Positions 11,903-24,105 of a stretch of DNA of 64,000 nucleotides are shown piece by piece. How positions within the stretch are numbered: the stretch's first letter is position 1; the number at the start of each line of letters is the position of its first letter. A program made the translations under genes and the position numbers. Under the pieces are notes generated by a model, which saw only the letters and a program-made list of their open reading frames with translations, was not told the DNA's origin and ran no database searches. The stretch covers positions 4,303,501 through 4,367,500 of the forward strand of contig NC_051071.1 in assembly GCF_004664715.2 (NCBI RefSeq). The letters run 5' to 3'. This DNA is from Peromyscus leucopus. Lineage: Eukaryota > Chordata > Mammalia > Rodentia > Cricetidae.

Positions 11903-12175
11903 AGAGACTGTAGAGATGGTTCTGTGGTTAAGAGCACTTGCTGTCTCACAGAGGACCTGGGTTCTGATTCCCAGTACCCCTATGTAAGATCACAACTACC
12001 TGTAGCTCTAGTTCTAGGGGATCTGACACCCTCATCTGTCCCCCACAGGCACCAAGAAAGCAGGTGATACAATACATACATACATACATACATACATACA
12101 TACATACATACATACGTATGTACATACAGGCATACATTAATATAGATATAAAAATAAATTGAAATAAATAAACCT
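11903..12175 (+). mobile_element. B3 SINE with expanded (ACAT)n tail
   Basis: Landmarks run in order: 'gtagagatggttctgtggttaagagcacttgctg', 'gaggacctgggttc', 'tctaggggatctgacaccctc', 'ccacaggcacc'. The 3' end is replaced or followed by ACAT units at about 12073-12128 and an A-rich end. Confidence 0.88.
12073..12128. repeat. (ACAT)n microsatellite
   Basis: More than ten near-perfect 'acat' units lie in the 3' part of the B3 element. Confidence 0.95.
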
Positions 12176-12399
12176 TTAAAGATGGCGTGGCAGAAGCCAC
12201 CAGCCTGGCACAGTAGTGGTTAACTGGCCCTGGTGCACATAGGTTTCTACGGTGTAGGTGATTTCTCAGTCTGCAGTGTGCTCAGCACCCTCTTTTTGTC
12301 ATTGAGACACAGAATGACAAGATTCTGAGCTTGGCCTTAAAGCAAGTCTTCGTCTGGCCATGGACCCATAGGTTCGGTACAGGATAGACTGTGTTTGGA

Positions 12400-12940
12400 G
12401 ACAGAGAAAGTGTTACTCCCACCAAGCGAGAATAAGATCACTACCACAGTTTTTTAGCCAAATTTGTAGCAAATTTTATAAAATACTGGCCAGGACAATG
12501 GACATTAACCAGGTCCATAACAGAGAATGGCTACAAATCACGTTAGGCAAGGTCTTATAAAGGCAAAACCCACAAGGCTACATACTTCCTTCCTTTGTCC
12601 AATCAGGGGCAATCATACATTTTGATGTGTCTACTGTCAGTTAAAGATTTAGAGAGCACATGGGCAAGTTTGTGAGAATATAAAATCCTATATAATTCTT
12701 GCCTGTATATCTCCCACCTACATGTGATCAAGCACATCCTGTGCAGTTGGGGCAACTAACTTTGTTTACAGAAGTGAAAACATGTGGCTTGTTATCTTAC
12801 ATGAACAACAGCCCCCACCATTCCAGGAAGTTATCTTTCCTTGGGCAAGTAGGGCTTATAAGTTAGAGGCATTTTTGTTTTATAGATCTCTTAGGCACAG
12901 TAATTAAAACTTAAAACATAACTTTAGCCCTCACAAAAGA
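12400..12940 (-). mobile_element. Possible LTR-derived sequence
   Basis: A stretch around 12,420-12,620 ('gtagcaaattttataaaatactgg', 'caaggtcttataaaggcaaaaccc', 'gtccaatcaggggc') has the look of a reversed U3/R region with CCAAT-like and TATA-like blocks. I cannot name the family or set its ends. Part of it (12,631-12,690) is repeated at 13.85 kb. Confidence 0.35.
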
Positions 12941-12944
12941 ACTG

Positions 12945-12946
<2 letters not shown>

Positions 12947-12994
<48 letters not shown>
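12947..12994. repeat. (TG)n microsatellite
   Basis: About 24 uninterrupted TG units lie directly before a truncated B3 body. Confidence 0.97.
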
Positions 12995-12998
<4 letters not shown>

Positions 12999-13137
12999 TC
13001 CAGAGGACCTGGGTAACTTCAGTTCCAGGGAATATAGTGAATCCAATGCCCTATTCTGACCTACACTGTCACTGCACACAAATGGGGCCCATGTGTGCTC
13101 AGGACACACATACATATAAATATTTTTTAAATGTTGC
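12995..13137 (+). mobile_element. B3 SINE, 5'-truncated
   Basis: 'ttccagaggacctgggtaacttcagttccaggg', 'gccctattctgacctacactg' and an A-rich end match the middle and 3' end of B3. The tRNA-like head is absent or replaced by the TG run. Confidence 0.7.
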
Positions 13138-13384
13138 AAATTAAATTCTATAACTTTTTAAAGAATAAATGAGTAACAGGATCAGCATATTCCTTAGAGT
13201 TTGTCATATTTGATTTTTTAATATGATCTTTTCACTTTTCATGGACATTATTGTCACAACAAAATTCTCCTTATTTGTTTTTGTTGTAGTTTTGCAGTGA
13301 TAACTCTTTGGGCATAATTTTTAACTTCATATTTTGTATCAAATTTCTTTAATTGCTACTGATACTTATCTTTGATGGGATGTT

Positions 13385-13505
13385 TTGTTTGTTGAGTCAG
13401 AGTCTCATGTAGCCAAAGATGGCCGCTAACTTGCTATGGATAACCTTGAACTTCTGGTTCTCCCATCTCCACCTCTGGATGGTGGGGGTTACACACATGT
13501 TTATG
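13385..13505 (-). mobile_element. Old B1-type SINE
   Basis: 'gtctcatgtagcc', 'taaccttgaacttctggttctcccatctccacctc' and 'gggggttacacacatg' follow the reversed order of an old B1/proto-B1, with many substitutions. Confidence 0.6.
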
Positions 13506-14672
13506 CAATATGAGGATCAAACCCATAGTTTAGTGCACATTGAGTCACATCCTATGTGTTATCTGATGGGTTTTACAGGGAATATATAGGCATTATAGTA
13601 TTGATACTTAAAGAGAGAACTTAAAAACAAGAATTTCTCCCAACTAGTGGTAATCATTTTTTACTCTAGAATGCCCTAAGGATGGCTTTCTGACTTATTT
13701 CTTTCCTGGACAAATTATAAGATAAAGTATCACTTTTCTTGTGTATATGGAGTGTGTGGGAATTGGGAAGAAGACATTCTGAAAGATGCCAAGTCACAAG
13801 AGGCACCAACCTACTGTATCTGGTTAAAGACGCTACTTTGGTGCCTATTGTCAGCTAAAGATTTAGAGAGCACATGGGCAAGTTTGTGGGAAAATGAAGT
13901 CTTGTATAAGGATGCTGATCTTCATTGTTTTTCTTTGCTACAGAAATCCCACATTGGAACGTGAGTGGCTCAAGTTCTCACTGTGTAACTATAAATTCGT
14001 ATCATGTATGAGCTGCTTTGAATCCTGAACCCCACATTCAGGATCCAAAACTTCAAGATAAGTCTGGACCCATCTTTGAAGAGGCTGAGCATGGGAGTTT
14101 TTATGTATTTGGGAGAACATGGCTTTTTCTGATAGACAGTCCCTTGTTATTTCTGGCTGCCGGCTTGAAAGGGCAGAGTTGGGGAGGACAAAGGATTTAC
14201 AGTACTGAACTTTCAATAATGTGTTGATGTCGGGAAAAGAGAAGAGCCATTTCTGATAAGAAACAAGTGTTAATTTTAAGCAGCTGTGAATGTACTTTCT
14301 GTGATGACTCCTGCACAATAACAGCAGAGTAATTCATGGGCTGTGAGTCACAAGATTAGTGCTAGTAACCAATCCCTAAGTGAAACCAAAGAGAAAAGGA
14401 AATGCTGGAGGAGGTGACAGAGGTCAGCCCTGGAATGGAACACAGAGTCCTTTACAATTCAGTGTCCTACCCCAGGTTTAGATTGGGCGGTGGCTACTTC
14501 CCCTTCAAGTCCTCATGCCCCCACCACCATACTGTGAGACAACACTTACCAGTACTCTTGAGAGCAGCATGGGTCAGAATTACTCCCAAATCAGAGCTTG
14601 GGAAACAGTATTGAAAATCATGAATCATTACTGGTATCCAGCTGAACCCAGTACATTCATTTTGATGCTTAG

Positions 14673-14673
<1 letters not shown>
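13506..14673. other. Unassigned interval with a short duplicated block
   Basis: I see no named element. The block at 13,844-13,905 repeats 12,631-12,690. A 'ttttctttgctacag' acceptor-like motif ends at 13,943 and 'gtgagt' follows at 13,961. Confidence 0.4.

Positions 14674-14706
<33 letters not shown>
14674..14706. repeat. (GT)n microsatellite
   Basis: About 16 GT units without interruption. Confidence 0.97.
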
Positions 14707-14708
<2 letters not shown>

Positions 14709-14967
14709 ATCTGGTTTTAAAATTTCATCAACATTTGGCTGATATACTGATAAAACTGCTTGAGTTTATAGAATTGCTTGACAGCATAATATTTTATTAT
14801 ATTTATTTTTATTTTATTATGCATATTTTCTGGGGAATTCTGCAATTATATAGTATTGAGTTAAATTAGAAAGTTGAGTACTTGACTCAGGGTTTAAGTT
14901 GGGCAGTTAGTGTTGGAGTATATGTAACTTTAAGTCCTATGCGTACAGAGTATCTTTTTTCCATTTT

Positions 14968-15113
14968 CTTTCTTGAGAAAAGTTTCTCTGTGTAGCCTTG
15001 GCTGTGCTGGAACTCACTTTGTAGACCAAGCTGTCCTTGAACTCACAGAGATCTACCTGCCTCTGCCTCTCAAGTGCTAGGATTAAAGGCTTGTACCACC
15101 ACTGCTGGGTGAG
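14968..15113 (-). mobile_element. B1 SINE
   Basis: 'gagaaaagtttctctgtgtagccttggctgtgctggaact', 'tgtagaccaagctgtccttgaactcacagagatctacctgcctctgcctc' and 'gtgctaggattaaaggc' make a nearly full-length reversed B1. Confidence 0.9.
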
Positions 15114-15653
15114 TATTTTTATTCAAAGAATGAGCTGCACATTCTTATTTTCCCAAAGGCAGTTAGTGAAGCAAAAAGTTGAGAACCTGGACTCATGTTC
15201 AGAACCTGGATTCATGTTCAGTTCTTTCATATGAATTTGCAATTAAGTCACTTTATCTCTCATCTTTCTTATTCCACTTTCAAAACATATACATTAATTT
15301 TGACCCCCTTGTTTCCAATGGGACTCCACTCACATATATAATGTTCTGTGATAAAACCTTAAAATATCAGAGGGAAGTGATGTATCTAAGGCTTTGTCAA
15401 ACTGCAGTATAGTTCTCTGTGTAAATAATGGTGGAGACATTGCATAGAGTAGAATCATGAAAATGACTATTGTTAAGCATTTTATCTTCATACATATTCA
15501 TATTTTTAACATGTATTCATTCATATTTGGTAAGTATCCACATGCTAAGGTTTATAGGTGTCTTTTTTAGATTCAGTCTCTTAGTTACAGCTTAAAAGTT
15601 CCAGGATTGAGACCATGTAGGAATGGACGGGGCCAGTACTCAAAGCTATAATA

Positions 15654-15656
<3 letters not shown>
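15114..15656. other. Unassigned interval with a 19-bp doublet
   Basis: 'gaacctggaytcatgttca' occurs twice in tandem at about 15,182-15,222. I recognise nothing else here. Confidence 0.45.

Positions 15657-15711
<55 letters not shown>
15657..15711. repeat. (TA)n microsatellite
   Basis: About 27 TA units with one C interruption. Such tracts can extrude as cruciforms. Confidence 0.97.
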
Positions 15712-15827
15712 ATGATTTCTCTGATTTTGCATAATGTTAAAATCATACTCTCTGAAAATGAAACCCTAGCTGTCCTTTAAGATAAGCCAAGATGACAGGC
15801 TGCCTATGAAAATAACATCTTTTATAT

Positions 15828-17807
15828 TTCTAAATTTTTTAAAATTTATTTTACATAGCAACCACAGATCCTCTCTCATCCCTCTTCCTGCTCCCCGCAA
15901 GCCTCCTTCCCTAATACCCTCATCCCCTCCTCCAAAAGGGTAAGGCCTCCCATGGGGAGTCAACAAAGCCTGGTACATTCAGTTGAGGTAGGACCAAGAC
16001 CCTCCCCACTACATCAAGGGTGAGCAAGGCATCCGACCATAGGTAATGGGCTCCAGAAATGTCTGCTCATGCGTCAGTGATAGATCCTGATCATACTGCC
16101 AGGGACTCCTCGAATAGAGCAAGTTACATAACTGTCTCTGCTGTGCAGAGGGCCTAGTCCAGTCCCATGCAGGTTCCACAGCTGTTGGTCTAAAGTTTGT
16201 GAGTTCCTAAGAGCTTGGTTCAGTTGTCTCTATAGATTTCCCCATCATGATTTTGAATCCTCACACCCTTGCTCACATAATCCCTCTTCCCTCTACTCGA
16301 CTGGAATCCAGGAGCTTAGCCTGGTGCTTGGCTGTGGATCTCTGCATCTACTCTGTCAGTTACTGGATGAAGGCTCTATGATGACAGGGTATTCACCAAT
16401 CTGATTATGGGAGTAGACCAGTTCATGTCTACCTACTACTGCTAGTATTCCAATCTGGGGTCATCCATGTAGATTCCTGGGAATTTCCCTAGCACCTACT
16501 AGAAACCTAGTAAGGTTTCTCCCTTACTCCACAATGTCTCGCTCTATCAAGATATCTCTTTCATTGTTCTCCCACTCTGTCCCTCCCCCAGCTCTACCAT
16601 CCCATTACCTCATGTTCTCATCCCTTTGTCCCTCCCCTCTATTGCCCACCCTCATTACCAGTTTACTCATGGAGATCTCATCTGTTTTCCCTTCTCAAAA
16701 CAATCCATGTGTCCCTCTTAGGGTCCTCCTTTTTACCAAGCTTCTCTGGAGCTGTGGGTTATAGTCTGATTATCCTTTGCTTTACATCTAGTATCCACTT
16801 ATGAGTTGAGTACATACCATGGTTGTCTTTCTGAGTATGGGTTACCTCACTCAGGATATTTTCTAGTTCCATTCATTTACCTGAAAATTTCATGATGTCT
16901 TTGTTTTTGACCACTGGCTAGTATTCCATTGTGTATATGTACCACATTTTCTTTATCCATTCTTTGGTTTAGAGGCAGCTAGATTGTTTCTAGGTTCTAG
17001 CTATGAATAATGCTGCTATGAACATAGTTGAGCAAGTATCTTTGTGGTATGTTTGAGCATCCCTTGGGTATATGCCCAAGAGTGGTATAGCTTTTTCTTG
17101 AGGTAGATTGATTCCCAATTTTCTGAAAAGTCACCGTACTGATTTTCAAAGTGGCTGTATAAGTTTATACTCTCACCAACAGTGGAAGACTGTTCCCCTT
17201 GCTCCATATCCTCTCCAACATAAGCTGTCATCAGTGTTTTTGATCATAGCCATTCTGTGTGTATGATAGAATCTCAGAGTCATTTTGATTTGCATTTCCC
17301 TGATGACTAAGGATATTGAGCAATTCCTTAAATGTCTTTTGGCAATTTGAGATTCTTCTGTTGAGAATTACCTGTTTAGATCTGTACCACATTTTTAAAA
17401 TTGTATTATTTAGTATTTTGAGGTCTTGTTTCTTGAGTTATTTATAGGTTTTGGAGATCAGCCTTCTGTCAGATGTGGGGTTGGTAAGATCTTTTCCTAT
17501 TCTGTAGGCTGCTGTTTTGTCTTATTGACTGTATCCTTGCCTTACAGAAGCTTCTAAGTTTCAAGTGGTCACATTTATTAAATGTTGCTCTCAGTGTCTA
17601 TCCTACTGATGTTATATTTATGAAGTGGTCTCCTGTGCCAATTCATTCTAGGCTACTCCCTACTGTCTTTTCTATCAGGTTCAGTATAGCTGGATTTATG
17701 TTGAGGTCTTTGATCCACTTGGACTTTAGTTTTATGCATGGCAACAGATATGGATCTATGTGCAATCTTTTATATGTTGACATCCAGTTATTCCAGCACC
17801 ATTTAAG
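15828..17807 (-). mobile_element. L1 3' part (3' UTR and ORF2 C-terminal region)
   Basis: The reversed A tail and 3' UTR ('ttattttacatagcaaccacagatcc') are followed by the C-rich UTR and the reversed ORF2 end ('tagtattccattgtgtatatgtaccacattttctttatcc', 'ctgatgactaaggatattgagca'). It aligns block by block with the full-length L1 at 46.6-48.5 kb. It stops at 'ccagcaccattta', where the orientation flips. Confidence 0.92.
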
Positions 17808-18218
17808 TCCTTGAAGAAAGAACGTGAAGAAGATATTAGAAAATGAAACTATCTCTGAAGCTCATGGATAGGTAGAACCAACATAATAAAAATGGCAATC
17901 TTACCAAAAGCAATTTACAGATTCAATGCAACTCCCATCAAAATCCCAACACAATTCTTCACATACATGGAAAGAACAATACTCAACTTCTTATGGAAAA
18001 ACAAAAAACTCAGGATAACTAAAACAATCCTTTACAATAAAGCAACTTCATAGGCATCACCATCCCTTACTTCAAGCTCTACTATAGAGCTATAGTAATA
18101 AAAACAGCTTGGTATTGGCATAAAAACAGATATGTGGACCAGTGCAATAAAATTGAAAACCCTGACATCAATCCACACACCTGTGAACACCTGAATTTTG
18201 ACAAAGAAGCCAAAAAAG
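17808..18218 (+). mobile_element. Inverted 5' part of the same L1 (ORF2 fragment)
   Basis: This block reads as L1 ORF2 on the plus strand ('aaaatggcaatcttaccaaaagcaat', 'gtggaccagtgcaat', 'gacaaagaagccaaaa'). It is the sequence expected just upstream of the neighbouring minus-strand part, but inverted. About 35 bp are missing at the junction compared with the L1 at 48.5 kb. Confidence 0.88.
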
Positions 18219-20009
18219 TAGCATTTTAAATACAGAGCAGTGTGTACAAGTTCAGATAGTTGACTATAGCCTACTTCTTTAGAAAGAAAACAGAATATAG
18301 CTCAAGCAACAAATTGCCTTCTTTCTTTAGAAAATAATCCCATTTACTATAACCTCATTACAAAGAATAGACTTGCATCTTTGAAGTATATCTGAAAGGA
18401 ACAGACATAGGGGACAGGAGATCTTCATTGCTGAGATAAGTGACAGTAGTGTAGGCTATTAAAACAGAGTAAAGAAGAGCCATGTTAAGGTAGCAGCTGA
18501 CATTTATTGAATATTGTCTGTTTAATAGGGCATTGAAGATTATCTGTGTACTTGTGTATGATGTGAGACCTGCCATTACCCTCATTTTGAAGATAAAAAG
18601 TCAAAGTCTGTAAGAATGTTTACAAGGTCATACACACACATGCCAGCTTTCAGACTCGGGACCTGTATGCAAAAGCCACTCTTAACCAGGATGCTATGCT
18701 GCCTTTAAGAATTTAAAAATAGATTTATAATTTAGTTAGAGGAGCTAGTGACATCAAGTCTTGAGTCTTACGTCCTAAATTATTTAGTAAGTGGCCCCAA
18801 CATTCAAGGAGTTCTAAAATTGAAAGAAAGAACAAACAAACAAATAAATAGAAAACTGAGGTACAAGGCAAGGAAAACTGTCATTGTTTTCCTTGTAGAC
18901 TGGAATAAAATCCAAGGAACAGTAGTTCAGGGCAGGGGCAAGGTGCTCTTGATAAGGGGGTTTATATTATCTCTCCTGCTTTGGCTGGCTCTGGTCAGAT
19001 GCACAGCTGTAAATCAGGGTTAATATGTTAATATAATAGAGTCCACTCAGGAGAAGGAAGGGCACCAGGCCAGGTAGACCATTAGAGAATGGCCAAACTG
19101 GGTTAGAGTTCCAGACAAAAGAATAATTTTACTAAGATTGTTTTTTCACCATGACAGCTTCTGCTTCTGAAGAGCATGGCATCAAGTAGTGGTGACATTA
19201 GATGCCCAAGGGCTATGGAGCAGAAAGATTAATTTTTGTATGTACCTACTTTGATAGGCTTGTTTCACATATATGTTATGGCCCAGTTTAAGTTGTTAGT
19301 CCCTTAGTTTTTAAACTATATGTTGCATAATACTGACTGTAGATTTCATATGTAGATATTTTGCGTCAAATAGCAATGAAACAGGTTTAATGACTAAATG
19401 TGTATGTCCTTGGTACATCTTGTTCTTCCTTCCAACCCCTATTTTCTGAGAATCTCAAGCAAGACTATTAACTTTATGATACAGATAACCTGCCCTTCTT
19501 AATCTTGTGCTCCACAGCTTTACCTTATCAATTGTAATCAGGAATGATCTAAAGGACAGCCCTTTGAAGATAATTACTTTAAAACTCAACAAATTGTAAA
19601 GACAGTAAGAAAACTGGGGCTCCTCTTTGAGAAGTCCATACTCAGATTTAGGGTGTACCTTACTCTTCCTAGGTGTCTCTGTTTCTCTTAACTTTCCTAC
19701 CTAAGATCTCTACTAAAGTATCTTTAATAAACTCTAACTTTTCTTCATAATACTGGCAAGTCTTCAAGTTCTTTTCTGTATTGAAGCCATGACTCTTAGG
19801 TTTTCCTGCATCAAGGTCTCTAACTTATTAATCAAATCCCCTTAAGCTGCTGAAGGCGACAATGTAGAGCTGCCTCTGTGACCTTTTTATTTGACCCATA
19901 TGTTATTAGTAACTATATTGATTGGTTTATTATAGTTTTCTAAGTATCTCTTGGTATTGATTTTTAGTCTAATTCTTTTGCAATTGAAGATTTTATTTTG
20001 CATGGATTT
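18219..20009. other. Unassigned 1.8-kb interval
   Basis: I see no gene or confident repeat. A short (CAAA)n run is present near 18,833-18,850. Confidence 0.4.
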
Positions 20010-20118
20010 GAGGGCTAGAGCAGTTAAAAGTACTTGCTGCTCTTGCAGATGACCTGGGTTTTGCTCCCAGCACTCTCATGGCAGCTCACAACCACCTGTA
20101 ACTCCAGTTCTAGGGCAT
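20010..20118 (+). mobile_element. B3 SINE, 3'-truncated
   Basis: 'agggctagagcagttaaaagtacttgctgctcttgcag', 'gacctgggttttgctcccagcac', 'cacctgtaactccagttctagggcatcc' match B3 and stop abruptly where an LTR-like sequence begins. Confidence 0.82.
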
Positions 20119-20547
20119 CCTGTAGGAAACAAGGAAGCCTTGAGATTCTGAATGGCTATGTTGTTGATATGGACATGACCCTGTCAAGGACCCTAGCCTC
20201 AGACCCAAAGGGAAATGACAAAGCCCCTTCCCCCACCCCTTGCCCCACCTGAGACTCAGAGAGAAATAGCTAAGCTTTCTCCCTACCCCACCCCCAGGCT
20301 CAGGGAAATGACAAAGTCTTCCTCTGGACCACATGGATGTTGATAGTGTGTACAGAAAATGTCCACCATAGCTTTCTCCTCCAGATGTTTATGAACTGAA
20401 GACTGCTTCCTTATAGAGAGTGCTCCTGCAGGGATGAACTAACCCTGTCTCCTTGATCCAACTGCATATATAAACCCTGCCTCCCCATTTATCTCTACAC
20501 AATACTTGCACTTATTCAGATGTATGCAATAACCACTTTCACATATG
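20119..20547 (+). mobile_element. LTR-like element (solo LTR candidate)
   Basis: It begins 'tgtaggaaac' and could end at 'ctttcaca'. Three imperfect copies of a 'ctcag...gaaatgacaaag...cccc' unit of about 45 bp (20,188-20,320) resemble U3 enhancer repeats. A TATA box 'catatataaacc' lies at about 20,465 and 'gcaataa' near 20,526. The order U3 repeats, TATA, polyadenylation signal supports an LTR in plus orientation. I found no target-site duplication, so the ends are uncertain. Confidence 0.6.
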
Positions 20548-20834
20548 GTTGATATTTTAAAAAAATAATGATCTATGCCTATTCAAAATCAAAGTATGCA
20601 TTCTGCAACTTTAGAGTATGATACATCTGACTATTGGGTTATGTGTCCAAATCTTATTCATCCTATAAATCACTTTGTCTAATGTATAAAGATATTACAT
20701 TCCAGTTTCTCACTATGATTTTTCACTTCTGTTTTACTTCATCAATATCGTTTAATATATAACTTTAGATCATGTTATTAGGTATATTAAAAAGAAGAAT
20801 TACTATTGATTACTATAGAGCTCAATTTTTTTAA

Positions 20835-21046
20835 TTTAATTTTATTTATTATTAGTGTTTGGGGTGTGCAGAAGCTCAAGTGTGCATGATATGTACATAA
20901 AAGTGGGTATGTGTGTGCTGAAGCACATACTTGGTCAGAGGACAACTATGAAGAGTCTGTTCTCTCCTTCCATGGTGCATTTAGAGATTGAACTTTCAAC
21001 CGGCTTTCAGGAAAATGCTCTTATCTGCTAAGTTTTCTTGCTGGCC
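20835..21046 (-). mobile_element. tRNA-head SINE (B2/B3/B4 superfamily)
   Basis: The plus strand reads 'ggtcagaggacaactatgaagagtctgttctctccttccatgg' and ends 'ctaagttttcttgctggccca', the reverse of the family found at 11.6 kb. Confidence 0.75.
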
Positions 21047-21389
21047 CAGAACTCAGTGTTTATAATTTTTAAATATACCTATTTCTAATTATGTTTTTTC
21101 CTTATTTGTCACCTTTGACTACTATAGATAAGCCTTATATGATGTTGACATATTTTCATCTAATATATACTTAAAATCTCCTAATATTATAGCAATTATA
21201 ATAGTCACTTAAACTCAGTTAAATATATCCACATATGCCCTTTTCATTGTTCTTTATTCCTTCTTGTGTCTTAGCTTCTTCCACTTGAGAGTGGAGTATT
21301 CTCCTTTATATAATGTTGATAAAACTGATCTACATAAGATGAAAAATAGTCCCCCATTCTTCTTCTAAGGGGCAATTTTACAGGTGGGG

Positions 21390-21441
<52 letters not shown>

Positions 21442-23633
21442 ACAACTTTGAAGTTATCCTTCCATCTTCCTTTGGCTTCTCTTATTCTGGTTGCATGTAA
21501 AATGTGTTAAACAATTTTGTTAGAATATTTTGAGTACTTAAAAGTACAAAAGCTAAAACTAGCAGTACCTGTCCAGCCTATTTCTTTTATGGCTTATGGG
21601 GCTATCTATTTATGTGTATATATTTAGAGACTCATATGACTGTCATTTTTTATGGGCAAAAAAGAAAACCCTCTCTGATCTCCCAAAACGTCTTTGTAAA
21701 TTTCCTTCCCTAAATTATAAATTCACCTATAGAGCCTAGTTCTACACATAATACTCTGCCACTCTCCTCAAAGGGAATCTGCTGTCAAAACTTCCTGACA
21801 AACATCTGCTAAGAATGTTTCTGACCTCACTGGTACTCTGTAAGATTTCCAGAGGTCAGCTGCCTTGCTGATCTTTGTGGGTTATGCTGCTTTTTCAGGA
21901 ATGTCTCAAAGGGATCCTGCTTGAAAGAAAAGAAGCCATACTGTGACAGTTTGCTGCTTATAAAGAGAACAATAATGATCCCTGTCTTGTTCTTTTATCC
22001 AGCTTCAAACAAATGCCCTGTTTAAAAACAGAAATGGAGCAGATGAAGTCATCAACCAAAAGCCTCACCCACCACCGCCCATTTATTTTCTAGTCTAGAA
22101 TGAATCTAATGATAAATACTTCCTAGAAAGTTTAAGGAGAAAACCATCTACCAATACACTAAATCTCCTATTGTCCATCTCTGAAATTGGATTGTTAGTG
22201 TCTGATGAGAGTTAGAGGGGTGTATTCAAGGATGTGCTGTTTCCCTGTTAGAAATACTGAGCTCATAATGAAAAAGAGGGAGTTGTCTAAGCCACCAAGG
22301 TTATAAAGTGCAGGGTGTCACCACAGCCAATCTAATATTTAATATAATTCATACTTTACCACCCATGGTGACATGGGCAGGTGTCATGGCAGATGAACTC
22401 TCATGGTCACAATCAAAAAGCCAAATGTGCTATTTTCATGACAGAATGAAGAATATATATATGATAGGTTGTCTGTGAATGTATTTTTTAATTTCTCCTG
22501 AGAAATAATTTCTTAAAATTTCTCAATATAAAATATTTAGGACAAAAATTGCATTTATGAGCATCATTTAAAATTAGAGGGATCCTCTGAAGAAAGTGTG
22601 ACTCAAGTAGTCCAGGGACCTGGAGTTTTGTCATAAGGTGGGACTTTCTCTCCATAATGAAGTTCAAGTGTGGTGTTCTCTGTGTGGTCAGTAAATGCTA
22701 GGTGTTCCTTTGATAAAGGGAAGTGGAATGAGCGTGCTCACAGGGAGTGTGGCTTGGGAAGGTTGACACTGTGATCTCAGTGGTGCATTTTAGAAATGAA
22801 ATTTAGGTCACAATCACCCAACTAAGAAGAGAATAATAGCTTATCATTTTAGAGTGGATCTCACACAGGAACCCATCCACAAGTGTAGTTAGCCATCTTG
22901 GCAAGAAGAGACTCAAAAAAGAAAATTGGTTGTCTCCCAAAAGCAGCTTGTCAGACTCTTAGACCCTGAAGAACTCACTCTCCACTCTGACTCCTGTGCC
23001 TTATCTAACCAACTGTGCATTCTCATTTCCAAGCATTGAGTTCTTCCATTTCTACTGGTCTTCAGAACAAATACATCCCCTGCTTCATCATATGGTTGAT
23101 GAGTTAAAATTTCCAACTGCACAAGGATACAGTTAGGGAAAAAACTGTTTGGTGTGATGAGAGGCTTTCAGCGGATGGAGAGGAGCACAGTGACATTGAA
23201 ATTAGAAACACTGGGCCTTCTGTTACCTAACAGTCAGCACTGACTGCCACCCACTCACTCACTCCCCCATTCCTCCATCCTCCACCCTCCAATCCCCACC
23301 CACCACCCCAGCTTCAGTGGCTTAAACTGCAAAATAAGGTCACTTTCACATTTGATGTGGGAGCTGCCTGGGACTTTATGTTCTTTTAGGAGTTTATACA
23401 GGTGCTTAGGCTGAGTGGATAAATCTGTTCTTATTTGGGTAAAGAAATTTGTCCATTTTCTTTCTTTCTTTCTTTTTTTTTCTTTCACTTTAATTCAGAA
23501 GTCATTTGTGTATGTGTGGTGGGGAGTTGTTTTGTTTTTTAACCCATTCTTCTTTGGGCTAACTGGAGAGCAAGTATCATTGACATTGTCTAAGGAATAT
23601 GTTTCTTTCAGCTTTTGAGTAAGAAATACCAGA
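21047..23633. other. Unassigned 2.6-kb interval
   Basis: Apart from a GT microsatellite (21,392-21,439) and a C-rich patch (23,250-23,312) I see no named element. It is one of the longest single-copy-looking stretches in the window and has no convincing exon. Confidence 0.4.
21392..21439. repeat. (GT)n microsatellite
   Basis: About 24 GT units in a row. Confidence 0.97.
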
Positions 23634-23735
23634 ATGGCACTTGCTGCCAAGCCTGACAACCTGAGTTCAATCCCTAGGACCCACATGGTGGAAGGAGAGA
23701 ACCTACTCCTGCAAATTGTCCTCAGACACCCTGAC
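23634..23735 (+). mobile_element. tRNA-head SINE fragment (B2/B3/B4 superfamily)
   Basis: 'ggcacttgctgccaagcctgacaacctgagttcaatccctagg' and 'acatggtggaaggagagaacc' match the middle of the family seen at 11.6 kb. The 3' end is missing. Confidence 0.75.
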
Positions 23736-24105
23736 CACCTCTCAAATGCTTGTGATTGAAAAGTAATGGTAAAGCATTTTTAACTAAGCCAATTCAATTA
23801 TAAATTAATTAATCTCTAATTTAGTCATATCTTGACAAACGATAATAGATGCCAGCTGAACATCATCCAAATTTCCATGGAACCAACAATCATCTAATGC
23901 AGTGCGTTCTTAGACTGTTCTAAAATTACTGCCTTTTTTAAGTGAAACATTGACCTTAAAAATAAATCCTCTACTAATAAAACGTATTAAAGTATGTACC
24001 CAAGTGCTCAGGAAGTACACTTGAGAAAGATTCGCAACACCTTGGTCCCTCAGACTGTCTTAGACTTCCTTAAGACCTTAGCTATCACGTTGTTCTTCTA
24101 ACATC

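Noticed and set aside
12073..12128. A CRISPR-like direct repeat array.
   Set aside because: It is a plain ACAT microsatellite without spacers; the sequence is mammalian throughout.
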